The position numbers and the translations under genes are program-made. DNA of 64,000 bases from Apium graveolens (taxonomy: Eukaryota > Streptophyta > Magnoliopsida > Apiales > Apiaceae), in assembly GCF_009905375.1 (NCBI RefSeq), contig NC_133653.1:95344609-95408608 (forward strand), written 5' to 3'. The notes below the pieces were generated by a model that was given only the letters and a program-made list of their open reading frames with translations, searched no databases and was not told the DNA's origin. Of the stretch, positions 33,419 through 44,137 are shown piece by piece. The first letter of the stretch is position 1. Each line of letters begins with the position of its first letter.

Positions 33419-33572
33419 TCAACGGATAATGTAAATTGTCATCCGTTGAAAGGTACTTCAGCTTTATCCGTTGACGGATAAAAGTTCCAGAGATATACTT
33501 GTCTTTCAACGGATAATGAATATCCGTTGATAGAGCAATTTTGACTTTCAACGGATAGGGAACATCCGTTGA
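33419..33572. repeat. Cluster of seven TCAACGGAT/ATCCGTTGA words, partly as hairpins
   Basis: Exact words at 33419, 33441, 33466, 33506, 33522, 33548 and 33564. The pair at 33506-33530 forms a perfect inverted repeat with 10-base arms and a 5-base loop. Other pairs have longer loops. It lies in the non-coding gap between pol and ORF2. Confidence 0.93.
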
Positions 33573-33658
33573 TGGAATAAACTTTGTTAAAAGTCAAATT
33601 TGTTCTAGCAACTAATATATTTCAGGCTTCACATCAAATTGCAAAGAAGACATGAATT

Positions 33659-36600
33659 TTAAGAGTAATTAAGCATACCTAGCTCACTTACCAATCTTTT
33701 GAATGTTGATTCATCAAGTGGCTTGGTAAATATGTCAGCAATTTGTTGTTCACTTGGAACAAAATGTAGTTCCACTGTACCATTCATGACATGCTCCCTG
33801 ATGAAGTGGTACTTAATATCAATGTGCTTGGTCCTTGAGTGCTGCACAGGATTCTCTGTTATGGCTATGGCACTTGTGTTGTCACAAAAGATAGGTATTC
33901 TATCAACATGAAGTCCATAATCAAGGAGTTGATTCCTCATCCATAACATTTGAGAACAGCAACTTCCAGCAGCAATGTATTCAGCCTCAGCTGTAGAAGT
34001 AGAGACTGAATTTTGCTTTTTGCTAAACCATGATACAAGCTTGTTTCCCAGGAATTGGCAGGAGCCTGTTGTACTTTTCCTGTCTATTTTGCAACCTGCA
34101 TAGTCTGCATCTGAATAACCAATTAGATCAAAGCCAGATTCTCTAGGATACCAAATTCCTAAATTTGGTGTACCCTTGAGATATCTGAAAATTCTCTTGA
34201 TAGCAATTAAGTGAGACTCCCTAGGATCAGCTTGAAATCTAGCACACAGACATGTAGCAAACATTATATCTGGTCTGCTAGCAGTTAAATATAAAAGTGA
34301 ACCAACCATGCCTCTATAACTTGTAATGTCCACAGACCTTTCAGTCTTATTTAATTCAAGTTTGGTGGCAGTGGCCATGGGAGTTTTTGCAGATGAACAT
34401 TCCATTAAGTCAAACTTCTTTAAAAGATCATGAATATATTTAGTTTGACTAATGAAAATTCCATTACTAACTTGTTTAATTTGTAAACCAAGAAAATAGG
34501 TTAGTTCTCCCATTAGGCTCATTTCATAATTACTTTGCATTAGCTTAGCAAACTTTTTACAAAGTTTATTATCTTTAGAACCAAATATTATGTCATCTAC
34601 ATAAATTTGAACAAGTATACTAGAGCCATTAACATTTCTAAAGAAGAGAGTTTTATCAACAGTACCTCTAGTGAAGTGATTCTCCAAAAGAAATTTTGAT
34701 AATGTTTCATACCAGGCTCTAGGTGCTTGCTTCAGTCCATAGAGTGCTTTCAACAGATAATACACATAGTCTGGAAAATTTGGATCTTCAAATCCTGGAG
34801 GTTGACTTACATAGACTTCTTCCTCTAATTTCCCATTTAGAAATGCACTCTTGACATCCATTTGATAGACTTTGAAATTGGCATGGGCTGCATAGGCTAG
34901 AAAGATTCTGATAGCTTCAAGTCTTGCAACAGGAGCATATGTCTCATCAAAATCTATTCCCTCTTGCTGAGAATAGCCTTTAGCAACCAATCTGGCTTTA
35001 TTCCTTATGATAATGCCATTTTCATCCATCTTATTTCTGAATACCCATTTTGTATCAATAGGACTCTTGTTCTTTGGTTTGGGTACCAGCTTCCAAACTT
35101 GGTTTCTCTCAAATTGGTTTAGCTCTTCCTGCATAGCTAATATCCAATCTGGATCCAATAAGGCTTCTTCCACTTTCTTAGGTTCCTCCTGAGATAGAAA
35201 ACTACTATACAGACATTCATCTTGAGTAGCTCTTCTTGTTTGCACTTTAGATGATGCATCACCAATGATCAGTTCAAAGGGATGATTCTTGGTCCATTTC
35301 CTTTGAGGTGGAAGATGAGCTCTAGATGAGGTGATCTCAGTATTGTCATGATGTGAGACAGCGTTTTGATTTGTTGAAACTCCCCCTGAGTTGTTGGTCC
35401 TTTGCAGGGAACTTGGAGTTCCATCAATTAATGATGTAAATTGATTATCAGTTGATGAGCTATGATCAACGGATGCTTCATTAAGTACTTCAACGGATGA
35501 TGCACAATGTCTTTCAACGGATGCTGAATTTTGTGCATTATTCAGGGGCAAATTTTGTATTCCTTTTGAAGTGTCGTCTCCATCAATCTCTTCTTCACTA
35601 TCATCACAATATATTTCAATATTGTCAAATTTGAGTCTCTCATAATGTTCCTCATCTGTTAGTCCATCAATCTTTTTATCATCAAACACAACATGCACAG
35701 ATTCCATAACAATGTTGGTTCTTAGATTGTAGACCCTATAAGATTTTCCAGCTGAATAACCAACAAATATTCCTTCATCAGCCTTTGCATCAAACTTCCC
35801 TTTATGGTCAGATTGATTCCTCAGTATAAAACATTTACATCCAAAGACATGAAGAAAGTTTAGAGTTAGTTTTCTTTTCTTGAACAACTGATAAGGAGTC
35901 ATGCCTTTAGCTTGATTGATCAAAGAAATATTTTGAGTGAAACAGGCACAATTAACAGCTTCAGCCCAAAAATATGTTGGTAACTTTGATTCTTCAAGCA
36001 TTGTCCTGGCAGCCTCAATTAAAGATCTGTTCTTTCTTTCAACTACCCCATTTTGCTGAGGTGTTCTTGGAGCTGAGAACTCATGCATGATTCCATTTTC
36101 TTCACAGAACAGCCTTAATGTCAAATTCTTGAACTCAGTTCCATTGTCACTCCTGATGTTTCTTACCTTCAAGTCAGGATGATTATTGACTTGCCTGATG
36201 TGATTGATAATGATTTCACTTGCTTCAGCCTTTGATCCAAGAAAATAGACCCATGAGAACTTTGAGAAATCATCTACAATCACTAAGCAATATCTTTTTC
36301 TTGCTATTGACAATACATTGACTGGTCCAAACAAATCCATATGTAGCAGCTGTAATGGTTCATCAATTGTTGTTTCAAGCTTCTTCTGAAATGATGCTTT
36401 CCTTTGTTTGCCTTTCTGACAAGCATCACACAGACCATCCCTTGAGAATTCAACAAGAGGAATTCCTCTTACTAAGTCCTTTTTGACTAGATCATTCATT
36501 GTCTTGAAATTCAAATGGGATAGCTTCTTGTGCCATAGCCAACTCTCAACTGAACTTGCTTTGCTGAAGAGACAAGTAATAGATTCTGCATCTGTAGAGT

Positions 36601-36949
36601 TGAAGTCAGCTAAGTACACATTTCCTTTTCTAACTCCAGTTAGAACCACTTTGTTGTCTTTCTTACTAGTGACAACACAGGCTTCAGAATTGAAGGAAAC
36701 TGTATTCCCTCTATCACATAGTTGACTGATGCTCAGTAAGTTGTGCTTGAGACCATCAACTAATGCAACTTCTTCAATGATGACATTCCTTGTTGAAATC
36801 AAGCCATATCCCATAGTAAACCCTTTGCTGTCATCTCCAAAGGTTATGCTGGGGCCAGCTCTCTCTTTAAACTCTGTGAGCAGGGAGAAATCTCCAGTCA
36901 TGTGTCTTGAACAGCCACTGTCCAAGTACCATAGATTTCTTCTATTTTC
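33659..36949 (-). CDS. pol: C2 pol: protease, integrase, RT, RNase H, intact
   Basis: One open frame of nearly 1100 codons. Protease: [14 protein letters not shown] (about residue 10). Pre-integrase zinc domain: [13 protein letters not shown] with CDACQKGKQ. Integrase core: [22 protein letters not shown] and [13 protein letters not shown] give [49 protein letters not shown] and the YVDD box in [12 protein letters not shown]. RNase [47 protein letters not shown] and [15 protein letters not shown]. All key residues are present. There is no ATG at its start; it is +1 relative to the upstream gag linker. Three motif words (35466-35522) fall in the integrase-RT linker. Length is normal for SIRE. 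Confidence 0.95.
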   Translation of the reverse strand, partial: ENRRNLWYLDSGCSRHMTGDFSLLTEFKERAGPSITFGDDSKGFTMGYGLISTRNVIIEEVALVDGLKHNLLSISQLCDRGNTVSFNSEACVVTSKKDNKVVLTGVRKGNVYLADFNSTDAESITCLFSKASSVESWLWHKKLSHLNFKTMNDLVKKDLVRGIPLVEFSRDGLCDACQKGKQRKASFQKKLETTIDEPLQLLHMDLFGPVNVLSIARKRYCLVIVDDFSKFSWVYFLGSKAEASEIIINHIRQVNNHPDLKVRNIRSDNGTEFKNLTLRLFCEENGIMHEFSAPRTPQQNGVVERKNRSLIEAARTMLEESKLPTYFWAEAVNCACFTQNISLINQAKGMTPYQLFKKRKLTLNFLHVFGCKCFILRNQSDHKGKFDAKADEGIFVGYSAGKSYRVYNLRTNIVMESVHVVFDDKKIDGLTDEEHYERLKFDNIEIYCDDSEEEIDGDDTSKGIQNLPLNNAQNSASVERHCASSVEVLNEASVDHSSSTDNQFTSLIDGTPSSLQRTNNSGGVSTNQNAVSHHDNTEITSSRAHLPPQRKWTKNHPFELIIGDASSKVQTRRATQDECLYSSFLSQEEPKKVEEALLDPDWILAMQEELNQFERNQVWKLVPKPKNKSPIDTKWVFRNKMDENGIIIRNKARLVAKGYSQQEGIDFDETYAPVARLEAIRIFLAYAAHANFKVYQMDVKSAFLNGKLEEEVYVSQPPGFEDPNFPDYVYYLLKALYGLKQAPRAWYETLSKFLLENHFTRGTVDKTLFFRNVNGSSILVQIYVDDIIFGSKDNKLCKKFAKLMQSNYEMSLMGELTYFLGLQIKQVSNGIFISQTKYIHDLLKKFDLMECSSAKTPMATATKLELNKTERSVDITSYRGMVGSLLYLTASRPDIMFATCLCARFQADPRESHLIAIKRIFRYLKGTPNLGIWYPRESGFDLIGYSDADYAGCKIDRKSTTGSCQFLGNKLVSWFSKKQNSVSTSTAEAEYIAAGSCCSQMLWMRNQLLDYGLHVDRIPIFCDNTSAIAITENPVQHSRTKHIDIKYHFIREHVMNGTVELHFVPSEQQIADIFTKPLDESTFKRLVSELGMLNYS

Positions 36950-36975
36950 CTGCACACCACAAAATCAATCAATTT
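36945..36975 (-). promoter_or_regulatory. Splice-acceptor-like signal at the gag-pol junction (C2)
   Basis: On the minus strand a TTGAT branch-like word, a T/G-rich tract and TGCAG/G stand directly before the protease frame, with the exon side in phase 0. C1 (before 8220) and C3 (before about 61455) carry equivalent signals (TTACAG/G, TTGCAG/G) at the same codon. Use of the site is inferred. Confidence 0.35.
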
Positions 36976-37865
36976 GATTTTGGTACCCAAGTTTCCTTGG
37001 GTCCATTCTTGTTAGCCTTTCTCCTAGACTTCATTCCTCCTGCATCTTTAGACTTAGGTGAGTTTGAGTCAACCTTGGTCTTAGATGTGGTTGGTTGAGG
37101 TGTAGGGTTAGTCACAACATTATCCAGCACATTTATAGAATTATTAGGCATGGATTGTGCATACATGTTATTCCACATTGGCATATTGTATGGCAATTGA
37201 GGCATACTGAATGCAGCAAGATAAGGATTGTTAAAATATGGCATGTTTGCAAAATGTGCATAAGGATTTTGTTGAGACATAACAGGCATAGGATGTAGAG
37301 GTGATACAGACATGTTAGGCATGGAAGAGGGTACAGTTATGGGAGATTTCTTAATAGATTTACAATTAGCAGATAGATGATTAACACTACTACAATGCAC
37401 ACAGCTTTTTCTAGGAGCATACTTATCAGGTGTGTAATTGTTATGTTTGTTAACTCCTACCTTCCCATTTCTGTTGGATTTCCTTTTGGATTCCTTTTTA
37501 TCCTCAACCATCTTGAGCCTATTGTTTAACTGTTCTAAGGTCATGTGCCCTACATTCACCTTTCTGACATCTTTGGATGTGCTTGCTTCTTCTTTGACAA
37601 AGTTCTTTGAAGTTGAACCAAACTTTTTGTTGAGTTTCTTTAGATTTTCTCTTTTAGAAACATCTGCCTGTTTTAATTGAGGAACCTTCAACGGATGTTC
37701 CTTTTCTTCCTTCAACGGATAACTTTCATCATCCGTTGATTCCACATCCGTTGACAGTCCATCAATTAATTCCAGTTTCTTTTTATTTTTATCCCAGGCA
37801 GTTTCACAGAATGATTCAATTCCTTGGACTTTGGCAATTTGAGCACTTACATCCCTAGATGTTTT
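36969..37865 (-). CDS. gag: C2 gag C-terminal region / gag-pol linker
   Basis: Same frame as gag, after a single TGA at 37866-37868. It is Lys-rich, with a second zinc knuckle SCVHCSSVNHLSANC (C-x2-C-x4-H-x4-C, about 37390-37350), a Met/Pro/Asn-rich stretch (MPNMSVSPLHPMPVMSQQNPY) and an ending ETWVPKSN before TGA at 36969. Four TCAACGGAT-type words at 37688-37754 encode the Ser-Thr-Asp/Pro-Leu-Lys stretch at its start. In C3 the corresponding region has the same Lys-rich plus CCHC layout. It probably contributes RNA binding in the Gag or Gag-Pol precursor. Confidence 0.75.
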   Translation of the reverse strand, partial: KTSRDVSAQIAKVQGIESFCETAWDKNKKKLELIDGLSTDVESTDDESYPLKEEKEHPLKVPQLKQADVSKRENLKKLNKKFGSTSKNFVKEEASTSKDVRKVNVGHMTLEQLNNRLKMVEDKKESKRKSNRNGKVGVNKHNNYTPDKYAPRKSCVHCSSVNHLSANCKSIKKSPITVPSSMPNMSVSPLHPMPVMSQQNPYAHFANMPYFNNPYLAAFSMPQLPYNMPMWNNMYAQSMPNNSINVLDNVVTNPTPQPTTSKTKVDSNSPKSKDAGGMKSRRKANKNGPKETWVPKSN

Positions 37866-39383
37866 TCAGGCTTTAATCACCTCTTGCTCTTTCTCTAATT
37901 GATTGGAAAGTATTTTTACTTTCTTAACAGATTCAGCTAGTTCATTCTCAACAGATATACAATGCAATTTGGTTTTCTCTAGGTCAATCAACTTATTTTC
38001 TAACACAGTATTTCTATTGCTTAAAAACAGATTGTTCTCTTTGATCCTACTATTTTCTTTAGCAAGAGATTTAAGAGACACACGCAAATGATACAATTCA
38101 GTAGACATGTCATTGAAAGCATCATTGCACTCTTCTTTAGTAAGCTGTGTTAAATCAGTAGTGATTACCTGATTGCTTGATGAACTAACTTCGTTTTCTT
38201 CAGAATCAGCCATGAGAGCAAGGTTGACATAATCCACATCTTCATCCTCTTCATCTCCATCAGCTGCCCAGTCCTTTTCTTGAGTAATGAAAGCCCTTTC
38301 CTTCTGTTTGAGCAGATCAAAGTATTTCTTTTTGTAATCTACTTGTTCAAATTTCTTCTTTTCAGAGGTTGGCTTTCTGCACTCACTTGCAAAGTGTCCA
38401 CTTATACCACAATTAAAACACTTGAACTTGGATTTGTCCACCATGTTCTTATAGGGTTTAGTGGCTCTAGTGTTTTTCCTGAACTTCATCTTTGCAAATC
38501 TCCTGGACAGAAATGCAAGATGCTCATCAATACCATCAGAGTCATCTTGACTGGAGTTGTCTTCATTTTCAGCAACTTGCTCTTTACCCTTGTCTGATTC
38601 TGGATTTCTTACACCATCTTTGGAGCTTGATGTAGATCTCACAGTTTCTTTTCTGCATGCTTTCTCATTTTCAGCTACCAATGCAACTGAACCTCCTTTC
38701 TTTCTCCCCCTCTCCAATACCTCATCCTGTTCCAACTCTAGTTCATAAGTCTTCAAGATTCCATATAATCTTTCAAGAGTAAAGTCCTTATAATCCTGAG
38801 AGTTTCTTAAGGAAACAGTCATGGGTTTCCATTCCTTTGGTAAGGATCTCAAAAATTTAAGATTTGAATCCTTCACCTGGTACACTCTACCATACAGCTT
38901 CAGTCCATTCAACAGCTTTTGGAATCTATTGAATGTGTCATTTAAAGATTCATTCTCTTCAAAATGAAAGTACTCATACTGTTGAATGAGAAGCTGCATT
39001 TTGTTCTCTTTTACTTGTTCTGTACCTTCACACAGCAGCTGAACTGTGTCCCAAACCTCTTTGGCAGTTGAACAATTTATCACATTATCAAACATATCCT
39101 TATCAAGACCATTAAACAAAATGTTCATAGCCTTCTTATCCTTGTGGACTTCTTCTGTGTCTTCCATTGTCCATTCTGCTCTAGGTTTTGGAATGGATTG
39201 ACCAACAGCAATTGTGGCCGTAGCAACTGTGGCTACTTTGTGGGGAATGTGAGGACCATTCTCAATGCAGTTTACATAACCTTCATCTTGGGAGAGTAGA
39301 TGAAGGTGCATTTTCACCTTCCAGTGGTGATAACTGTCTTTGTCAAGAACTGGGATCTTTACTCCAATATCCTTCTTACTCAT
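37866..39383 (-). CDS. gag: C2 gag, capsid and nucleocapsid
   Basis: 505 codons from ATG 39383 (MSKKDIGVKIPVLDKDSYHHW). The copia Gag fold region runs to about residue 220 (AKEVWDTVQLLCEGTEQVKENKMQLL; FTLERLYGILKTYELELEQ). A CCHC zinc knuckle follows, CFNCGISGHFASECRKP (about 38430-38390), and then a C-terminal coiled coil (NSRIKENNLFLSNRNTVLENKLIDLEK). It stops at TGA 37866, but the same frame continues into the linker, so the stop is probably a recent G-to-A change rather than the natural end. The product would assemble particles that package element RNA in the cytoplasm. Confidence 0.93.
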   Translation of the reverse strand: MSKKDIGVKIPVLDKDSYHHWKVKMHLHLLSQDEGYVNCIENGPHIPHKVATVATATIAVGQSIPKPRAEWTMEDTEEVHKDKKAMNILFNGLDKDMFDNVINCSTAKEVWDTVQLLCEGTEQVKENKMQLLIQQYEYFHFEENESLNDTFNRFQKLLNGLKLYGRVYQVKDSNLKFLRSLPKEWKPMTVSLRNSQDYKDFTLERLYGILKTYELELEQDEVLERGRKKGGSVALVAENEKACRKETVRSTSSSKDGVRNPESDKGKEQVAENEDNSSQDDSDGIDEHLAFLSRRFAKMKFRKNTRATKPYKNMVDKSKFKCFNCGISGHFASECRKPTSEKKKFEQVDYKKKYFDLLKQKERAFITQEKDWAADGDEEDEDVDYVNLALMADSEENEVSSSSNQVITTDLTQLTKEECNDAFNDMSTELYHLRVSLKSLAKENSRIKENNLFLSNRNTVLENKLIDLEKTKLHCISVENELAESVKKVKILSNQLEKEQEVIKA

Positions 39384-39430
39384 CTTTGTTAGATTCCAAG
39401 ATCTTTAAACTCTTTGTGTGTCAAGAGCTT

Positions 39431-39442
39431 GCTCTGATACCA
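39431..39442 (-). other. C2 primer binding site (tRNA-iMet)
   Basis: On the minus strand TGGTATCAGAGC begins two bases after the 5' LTR end, the same arrangement as in C1. Confidence 0.93.
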
Positions 39443-39444
39443 AT

Positions 39445-40462
39445 TGTTATTCCTAGAGGACTAACAATGAGATTTACAGAAGGGGGGGGTTGAATGTAAA
39501 TCTCAAAACTTTTTCAAGTTTTGAGAAGTTTATTAAAGCAGTGTGTTCTAGATGAACAAGTGTATGAATTGCTTTGAGCTAATGCAGACAGATATATATT
39601 CAAACACAAAATGTAAAGAACACAACAAACTTTAAAAACTTTTCTGGTGGATTTGTTGTTCCACCAGAGATGGTATATTAGAAAATCTGTGTTCAACAAT
39701 GTTGATCACAGCTGCATCCTAGTACAAAACTAGATGAATTTTCTCTCAAGATATTTCTTAACAGCTCTGGAAAATCTCTCTCTAATTACTAGCTTCTTCT
39801 TGGTTTATATATTACCAAGTGTACAAGTGAAAAACAATATAAAATTACAATAGTAAAATAAGTTCTTCACTTGCTTCTTTTCCTGTTCAATCAAGTACTT
39901 TGTTGACTATTGCATCTTTGTACTAAAGAAGAACGGCTGCTTTTTCTGTTGATCCTGAAATACGGCTACCACATCTCAGTTTTCTCTGTCAACCCATGTG
40001 CCTCTGTTTGTAGGTACAACTACCACTTATCAACGGCTAATTAGCAGAACATCCGTTGAAGCTTTCATCCGTTGATGCTCTCATCCGTTGAAGGATGTTA
40101 TCCGTTGAAGCTTTTAGAGACATCCGTTGAAGCTTAGCTTCTCATCCATTGAAGGTCTTTAAGTCATCCGTTGATACCACTTCATTTATACAAAATTACA
40201 AGGCATGAAATATTTACAATTGGCCTTCCTATCTGCATATCATCTAGTAGTCAACATGACTCATAGTTTCTCTCAACTTCTAAGAATTACATTTTAAATA
40301 CAGAGACTGAAATATGCTACAATACTAGACTTATTTCTAAGTAAAGCTACACCATCAACGGATAGCCAAAGTGGTCTTATCCGTTGAGGCTACAGACACT
40401 AAATTTCTACTTAAGTGTTTTGTTAAACATATCATCAAACTAATGCACATATATTCCTAACA
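39445..40462 (-). repeat. C2 5' LTR
   Basis: 1018 bp, matching the 3' LTR base for base in every block compared. TATA box at about 39804-39811 and the same eight motif words. The AAAAT duplication follows at 40463-40467. Confidence 0.94.
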
Positions 40463-40568
40463 AAAATTAACCTAAACCAGTCCATGTGGGAACGAACTAT
40501 AATTTATTCTATATTACTTACGATGGCGTATACTTGCGTGAATATTAGCGCGTGTTCTAGCCCTAACA
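40463..40568 (+). repeat. AAAAT duplication and the right end of the Athila 5' LTR
   Basis: The second AAAAT copy is 40463-40467. The remaining ~100 bp close the Athila LTR, ending CCCTAACA a few bases before the primer site. Confidence 0.7.
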
Positions 40569-40574
40569 AGTTTT

Positions 40575-40592
40575 TGGCGCCGCTGCCGGGGA
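40575..40592 (+). other. Athila primer binding site (tRNA-Asp-like)
   Basis: TGGCGCCGCTGCCGGGGA, the known Athila-type primer site, close to the form complementary to tRNA-Asp with one or two changes. It fixes the 5' LTR end just upstream. Confidence 0.8.
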
Positions 40593-40709
40593 CTTCGGTG
40601 TTAATTTTTAGTTTATGTGTTTGTCATCATTGGTCGTTAAAGTTTAGTGACTCGGACATTGTTCCTTACTTATTTCTTTGTCGTGTTTCAAGTACTCTAG
40701 CGAGCGTGT

Positions 40710-41819
40710 ATGCATACACGTTTTAGGTCTCGTAAGAGAACACTAGATCAAGATGAGGAAGAAGTTGTAGTCGAAGAGAAAGTTGAAGAAGCGATCTTAG
40801 TTAAGAAAGAAGAAGAACTTATTGCAATGGGATAACCAGAAGCAAATCCAAAGGCTTTGATGGACTACTATCAACCGAATATCAATCATATTCAGTCTAG
40901 CATTGTTCAACCAGCCATCTCGGCTAACACCTTTGAGATCAAGTCGAGCACGATACAGATGATACAGAACTCAGTTCAGTTTGGGGGTTCTCCGACAGAA
41001 GACCCCAACATGCACATCAGAGATTTCATCGAGATATGCGACACTTTCAAGTTCAATAGAGTTTCTGAAGATGCTATTAAGTTGAGGCTTTTCCCATTCT
41101 CTCTGCGGGATAAAGTGAAGTGATGGTTACATTCTCTACCATCGGGGTTTATCACCAAATGGGAGGATCTTGCTCAAAAGTTCTTAACCAAATTCTTTCC
41201 TATGGTGAAGACTGCTGCAATCAGAAACGCACTTATTCAATTTGCTCAGCAATCTGGAGAATCTTTATGTGAGGCTTGGGATCGTTACAAAGAGATGCTT
41301 AGAAAGTGTCCTCACCATGAGATGCCTGACTGGATGATCATTAAATGTTTCTATAATAGATTGGGTGCTACTATTAGACCCATGTTTGATGCAGCATCAG
41401 GAGGAGCCTTGTGGGCTAAAAGCTATGATGAAGCTTATGAATTGATTGAACTGATGGCTGCTAATGAATACTAGAATCTTACTCAGAGACTATCGAAAGG
41501 CAAGGTAGCAGGAATTCTAGAGTTAGATATAGCTACTGCTATAGCTGCTCAGCTTAAGGCTTTGACGATGAAGGTGGATTTTTTGGCTAATTATGGAGTT
41601 AAACAGATCACTAGTGTCTGTAAGCTTTGTGCTAGTGCCCATGAGACAGAGCAGTGTGCTATTTCTAGCGAATCAGCTCAATTTTTGAGCAACTTTCAGA
41701 GGTCGCAGCAGCCTGTGCTAGCCACCTATCATCCCAACAACCGCAATCATCCTAACTTTAGTTGGAGCAACGCTCAGAATGCGGTTCAGCAACCTTATCA
41801 GCAGTATCCAGCAAAATAG
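40710..41819 (+). pseudogene. gag: Athila gag, broken
   Basis: Starts at ATG 40710 (MHTRFRSRKRTLDQ), followed by an acidic stretch. The capsid core reads VQFGGSPTEDPNMHIRDFIEICDTFKFN, then DLAQKFLTKFFPMVKTAAIRNALIQF and ESLCEAWDRYKEMLRKCPHHEMPDWM, which is typical of Athila. A zinc-like cluster VCKLCASAHETEQC is at about 41614-41655. In-frame stops are TAA near 40833, TGA near 41121 and TAG near 41472. The tail is Gln/Asn-rich. The product would be the particle protein. Confidence 0.82.
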
Positions 41820-43196
41820 TACAACTTCCCCTGGTTTTCAGCAACCGCAATATGCACCAACGCAACAACTCCAGTTGCAATAATCTAATGAAAAATCTGT
41901 ATTGGAGGAGTTAAGGCTCATGTGTAAGAGCCAAGCAGTGTCTATCAAGATCTTGGAGAATAAAATTGGGCAAATTGCCAATGCCTTGCTGAATTATCAA
42001 CCTGGTACACTCCCGAATGACACTGAAGTACCAGGCAAGAGAGAAGCTAAGGAGCAGATAAAGGCAATCACATTGAGGTCTGGGAAGGTTGCAAATTCCA
42101 AAAATTCTCAAGTTTCGAAAGAAGAAGTTGTGCCTAAAGAAGAAGTGTAGAAGGATGCAAAAGTGGAACCAAGGAAGACTACTGTTAAACACACTCCTCC
42201 TGAGGGTAATAAAGGGGAGAAACAGATTTATCCTCCACCCCTTTTTCTATGGGCTGCAGAAGAAAAAATTGGATAAGTAGTTTGAGAAGTTTCTGGAGGT
42301 GTTCAAGAAACTTCACATCAACATACCTTTCACTGAAGCTCTTGAACAGATGTCTAGTTATGTGAAGTTTATGAAAGGTATTCTCTCTCAGAAAGTGAAG
42401 CTTAATGACTTAGAGAGTGTTGCTCTCATGGAGGAATGCAGTGATGTGCTGCAACAGAAGTTACCTCCGAAACTCAAGGATCTTGGAAGCTTCACTATTC
42501 CTTGCACCATTGGGAAGGTGTCTTTTGACAAATGCTTATGTGACTTAAGAGCTAGCATCAATCTGATGCTCATGTCAATTTTCAAGAAGTTGGACCTACC
42601 CGATCCCAAACCTACTTACATGACATTATAGTTGGTCGATCGTTCTATTACATATCAACGAGGCATTGTGGAGGATGTCTTGGTCAAGGTGGATAAACTC
42701 ATTTTTCCTGCTGATTTTGTGATTCTTGATTTCGAGGAGGATAAGAAGATTCTCATAATCTTGGGAAGACCATTTTTGGCTACTGGCCGAACCTTGATAG
42801 ATGTCCAGAAGGGTGAGCTTACGATGCGAGTGCTAGATCAGGATGTGATGTTCAATGTTTTTAATGCCATGAAATTCCCTACCGAAAACGAGGAGTGCTT
42901 AAAAGTGGAGTTGGTCGATTCTGTGGTTACTTCAGAACTTGATCAATTACTAAGGTCTGATGCCTTAGAGAAGGCCTTGTTGGGGAACTCAGATAGTGAA
43001 GATGATGAGGGTGATGAATAGTTGCAATATCTGAATGCTTCTCCCTGGAAGAGAAAGATGGATATGCCTTTTGAATCTCTTGGAATGGAGGAGTTGAACA
43101 AATCTCCAAAGCGCCTTAAGGCATCTATTGAGGAAGCTCCTACACTTGAGCTTAAACCATTGCCTCGTTCAGTGTATCATCTATCCCATGTCTAAC
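41820..43196 (+). pseudogene. Athila gag-pol linker and protease, broken
   Basis: From 41902 a linker (LRLMCKSQAVSIKILENKIGQIANALL; ITLRSGKV) leads to FKKLHINIPFTEALEQMSSYVKFMKGILS. The protease follows: LGSFTIPCTIGKVSFDKCLCDLRASINLM, where the active-site triplet expected as D-(L/T/S)-G is D-L-R, so it would be inactive; then DFVILDFEEDKKILIILGRPFLATGRTLIDVQKGELTMRV. Stops fall near 42148, 42629 and 43019, and the frame changes at about 42290. Homology to Athila is clear. Confidence 0.75.
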
Positions 43197-44137
43197 AGTT
43201 CTTGGGTGAGTTGAGTTCAGTGTATACCGAAGAAATGAGGTATCACGGTTGTAGCTAATAAGAAGAATGAGCTCATTCCTACTCGAACAGTCACGGGGTG
43301 GAGAGTTTGCATGGACTATAGGAAGCTCAACAAGGCCACGAGGAAGGATCACTTCCCTCTTCCTTTTATTGATCAAATGCTTGACAGGTTGGCTAATCAT
43401 TAGTACTACTATCTTCTGGATGGCTATTCGGGTTATAATCAGATTTGTATCGCTCCAGAAGATCAGGAAAAGACTACTTTCACTTTTCCATTTGGTACTT
43501 TTGCTTTCAGAAGAGTTTCTTTTGGGTTGTGTGGTGCACCTGCCATATTTTAGATATGCATGATGGCTATATTCTCTGACATGATTGGCCAAAATATGGA
43601 TGTGTTCATGGATGATTTTTCTATGTTTGGTGATTCATTTGATGACTGCTTGCAAAATCTTGACGACGTTCTTAAAAGGTCTGTTGAGACTAATCTGGTT
43701 CTCAACTGGGAGAAATGTCATTTTAAGGTACGACAGGGCATTATTCTTGGGCACAAGGTCTCTAGTAAGGGTCTTGAGGTGGACAAAGCCAAGGTGGGGG
43801 TTATCGAAAATATTCCCCCACCAATCTCTATTAAGGGATTTCCCAGTTTCTTGGTCATACGGGGTTCTACAGGCGGTCCATCAAGGACTTCTCTAAAATA
43901 TCTAAACCTTTGTGTAGTCTTCTGGAGAACTCACCCAAGGACTCGAAGCCTAGACTTATTCGATGGGTTCTTTTACTTCAGGAATTTGAGTTAGAGATCA
44001 AGGACAGAAAAGATACTGCGAATCAAGTCGTTGATCATCTCCCTCGTTTGGAAGATCCGAGTTCTACTTCACAGGATAAGACATTGATCAATGAGTCTTT
44101 TCCCGATGAGCAACAGTTTGGAGTGCAAGAGGAAGAA
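43197..44137 (+). pseudogene. pol: Athila RT with RNase H largely deleted
   Basis: RT pieces in shifting frames: [29 protein letters not shown], then LLDGYSGYNQICIAPEDQEKTTFTFPFGTFAFRRVSFGL, then VFMDDFSMFGDSFDDCL (polymerase box MDDF, aspartates present) and CHFKVRQGIILGHKVSSKGLEVDKAKV. Near 43840 the frame shifts. At about 43925 the sequence jumps from the RT thumb to the end of RNase H ([20 protein letters not shown] ... HLPRLED), so roughly a hundred codons with the RNase H catalytic residues are gone. The frame then runs into the Tekay LTR at 44138. Stops near 43401 and 43552 confirm decay. Confidence 0.82.

Larger units (their letters stand above)
27358..40462 (-). mobile_element. C2: young, nearly intact SIRE-type copia retrotransposon
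   Basis: 13,105 bp on the minus strand with two 1018-bp LTRs (27358-28375 and 39445-40462), a tRNA-iMet primer site, gag, pol and ORF2 in long open frames, and a polypurine tract. The LTRs have the same length and I saw no difference in the blocks compared, including an 8-G run and a long shared stretch, which means recent insertion. The coding defects I see are one TGA in gag (37866), one TAA in ORF2 (31558) and the frame change before protease. The word TCAACGGAT or its complement occurs about 36 times across the element. Confidence 0.95.
26100..44137 (+). mobile_element. Athila-type Ty3/gypsy element, 5' LTR split by C2, 3' part lost
   Basis: An Athila element recognised from its gag (PNMHIRDFIEICDTFKFN), a tRNA-Asp-like primer site at 40575 and RT sequence. 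Its 5' LTR is divided by the C2 insertion (27358-40462, duplication AAAAT). The coding part 40710-44137 has stops, frameshifts and an internal deletion that removes most of RNase H. Integrase, any env-like region and the 3' LTR are absent because the sequence gives way to the Tekay LTR at 44138. The left boundary is approximate. Confidence 0.78.

Noticed and set aside
33700..39380. Plus-strand frames opposite C2 gag-pol
   Set aside because: The minus-strand frames carry all conserved retroelement motifs; the plus-strand ones mirror their codon composition.
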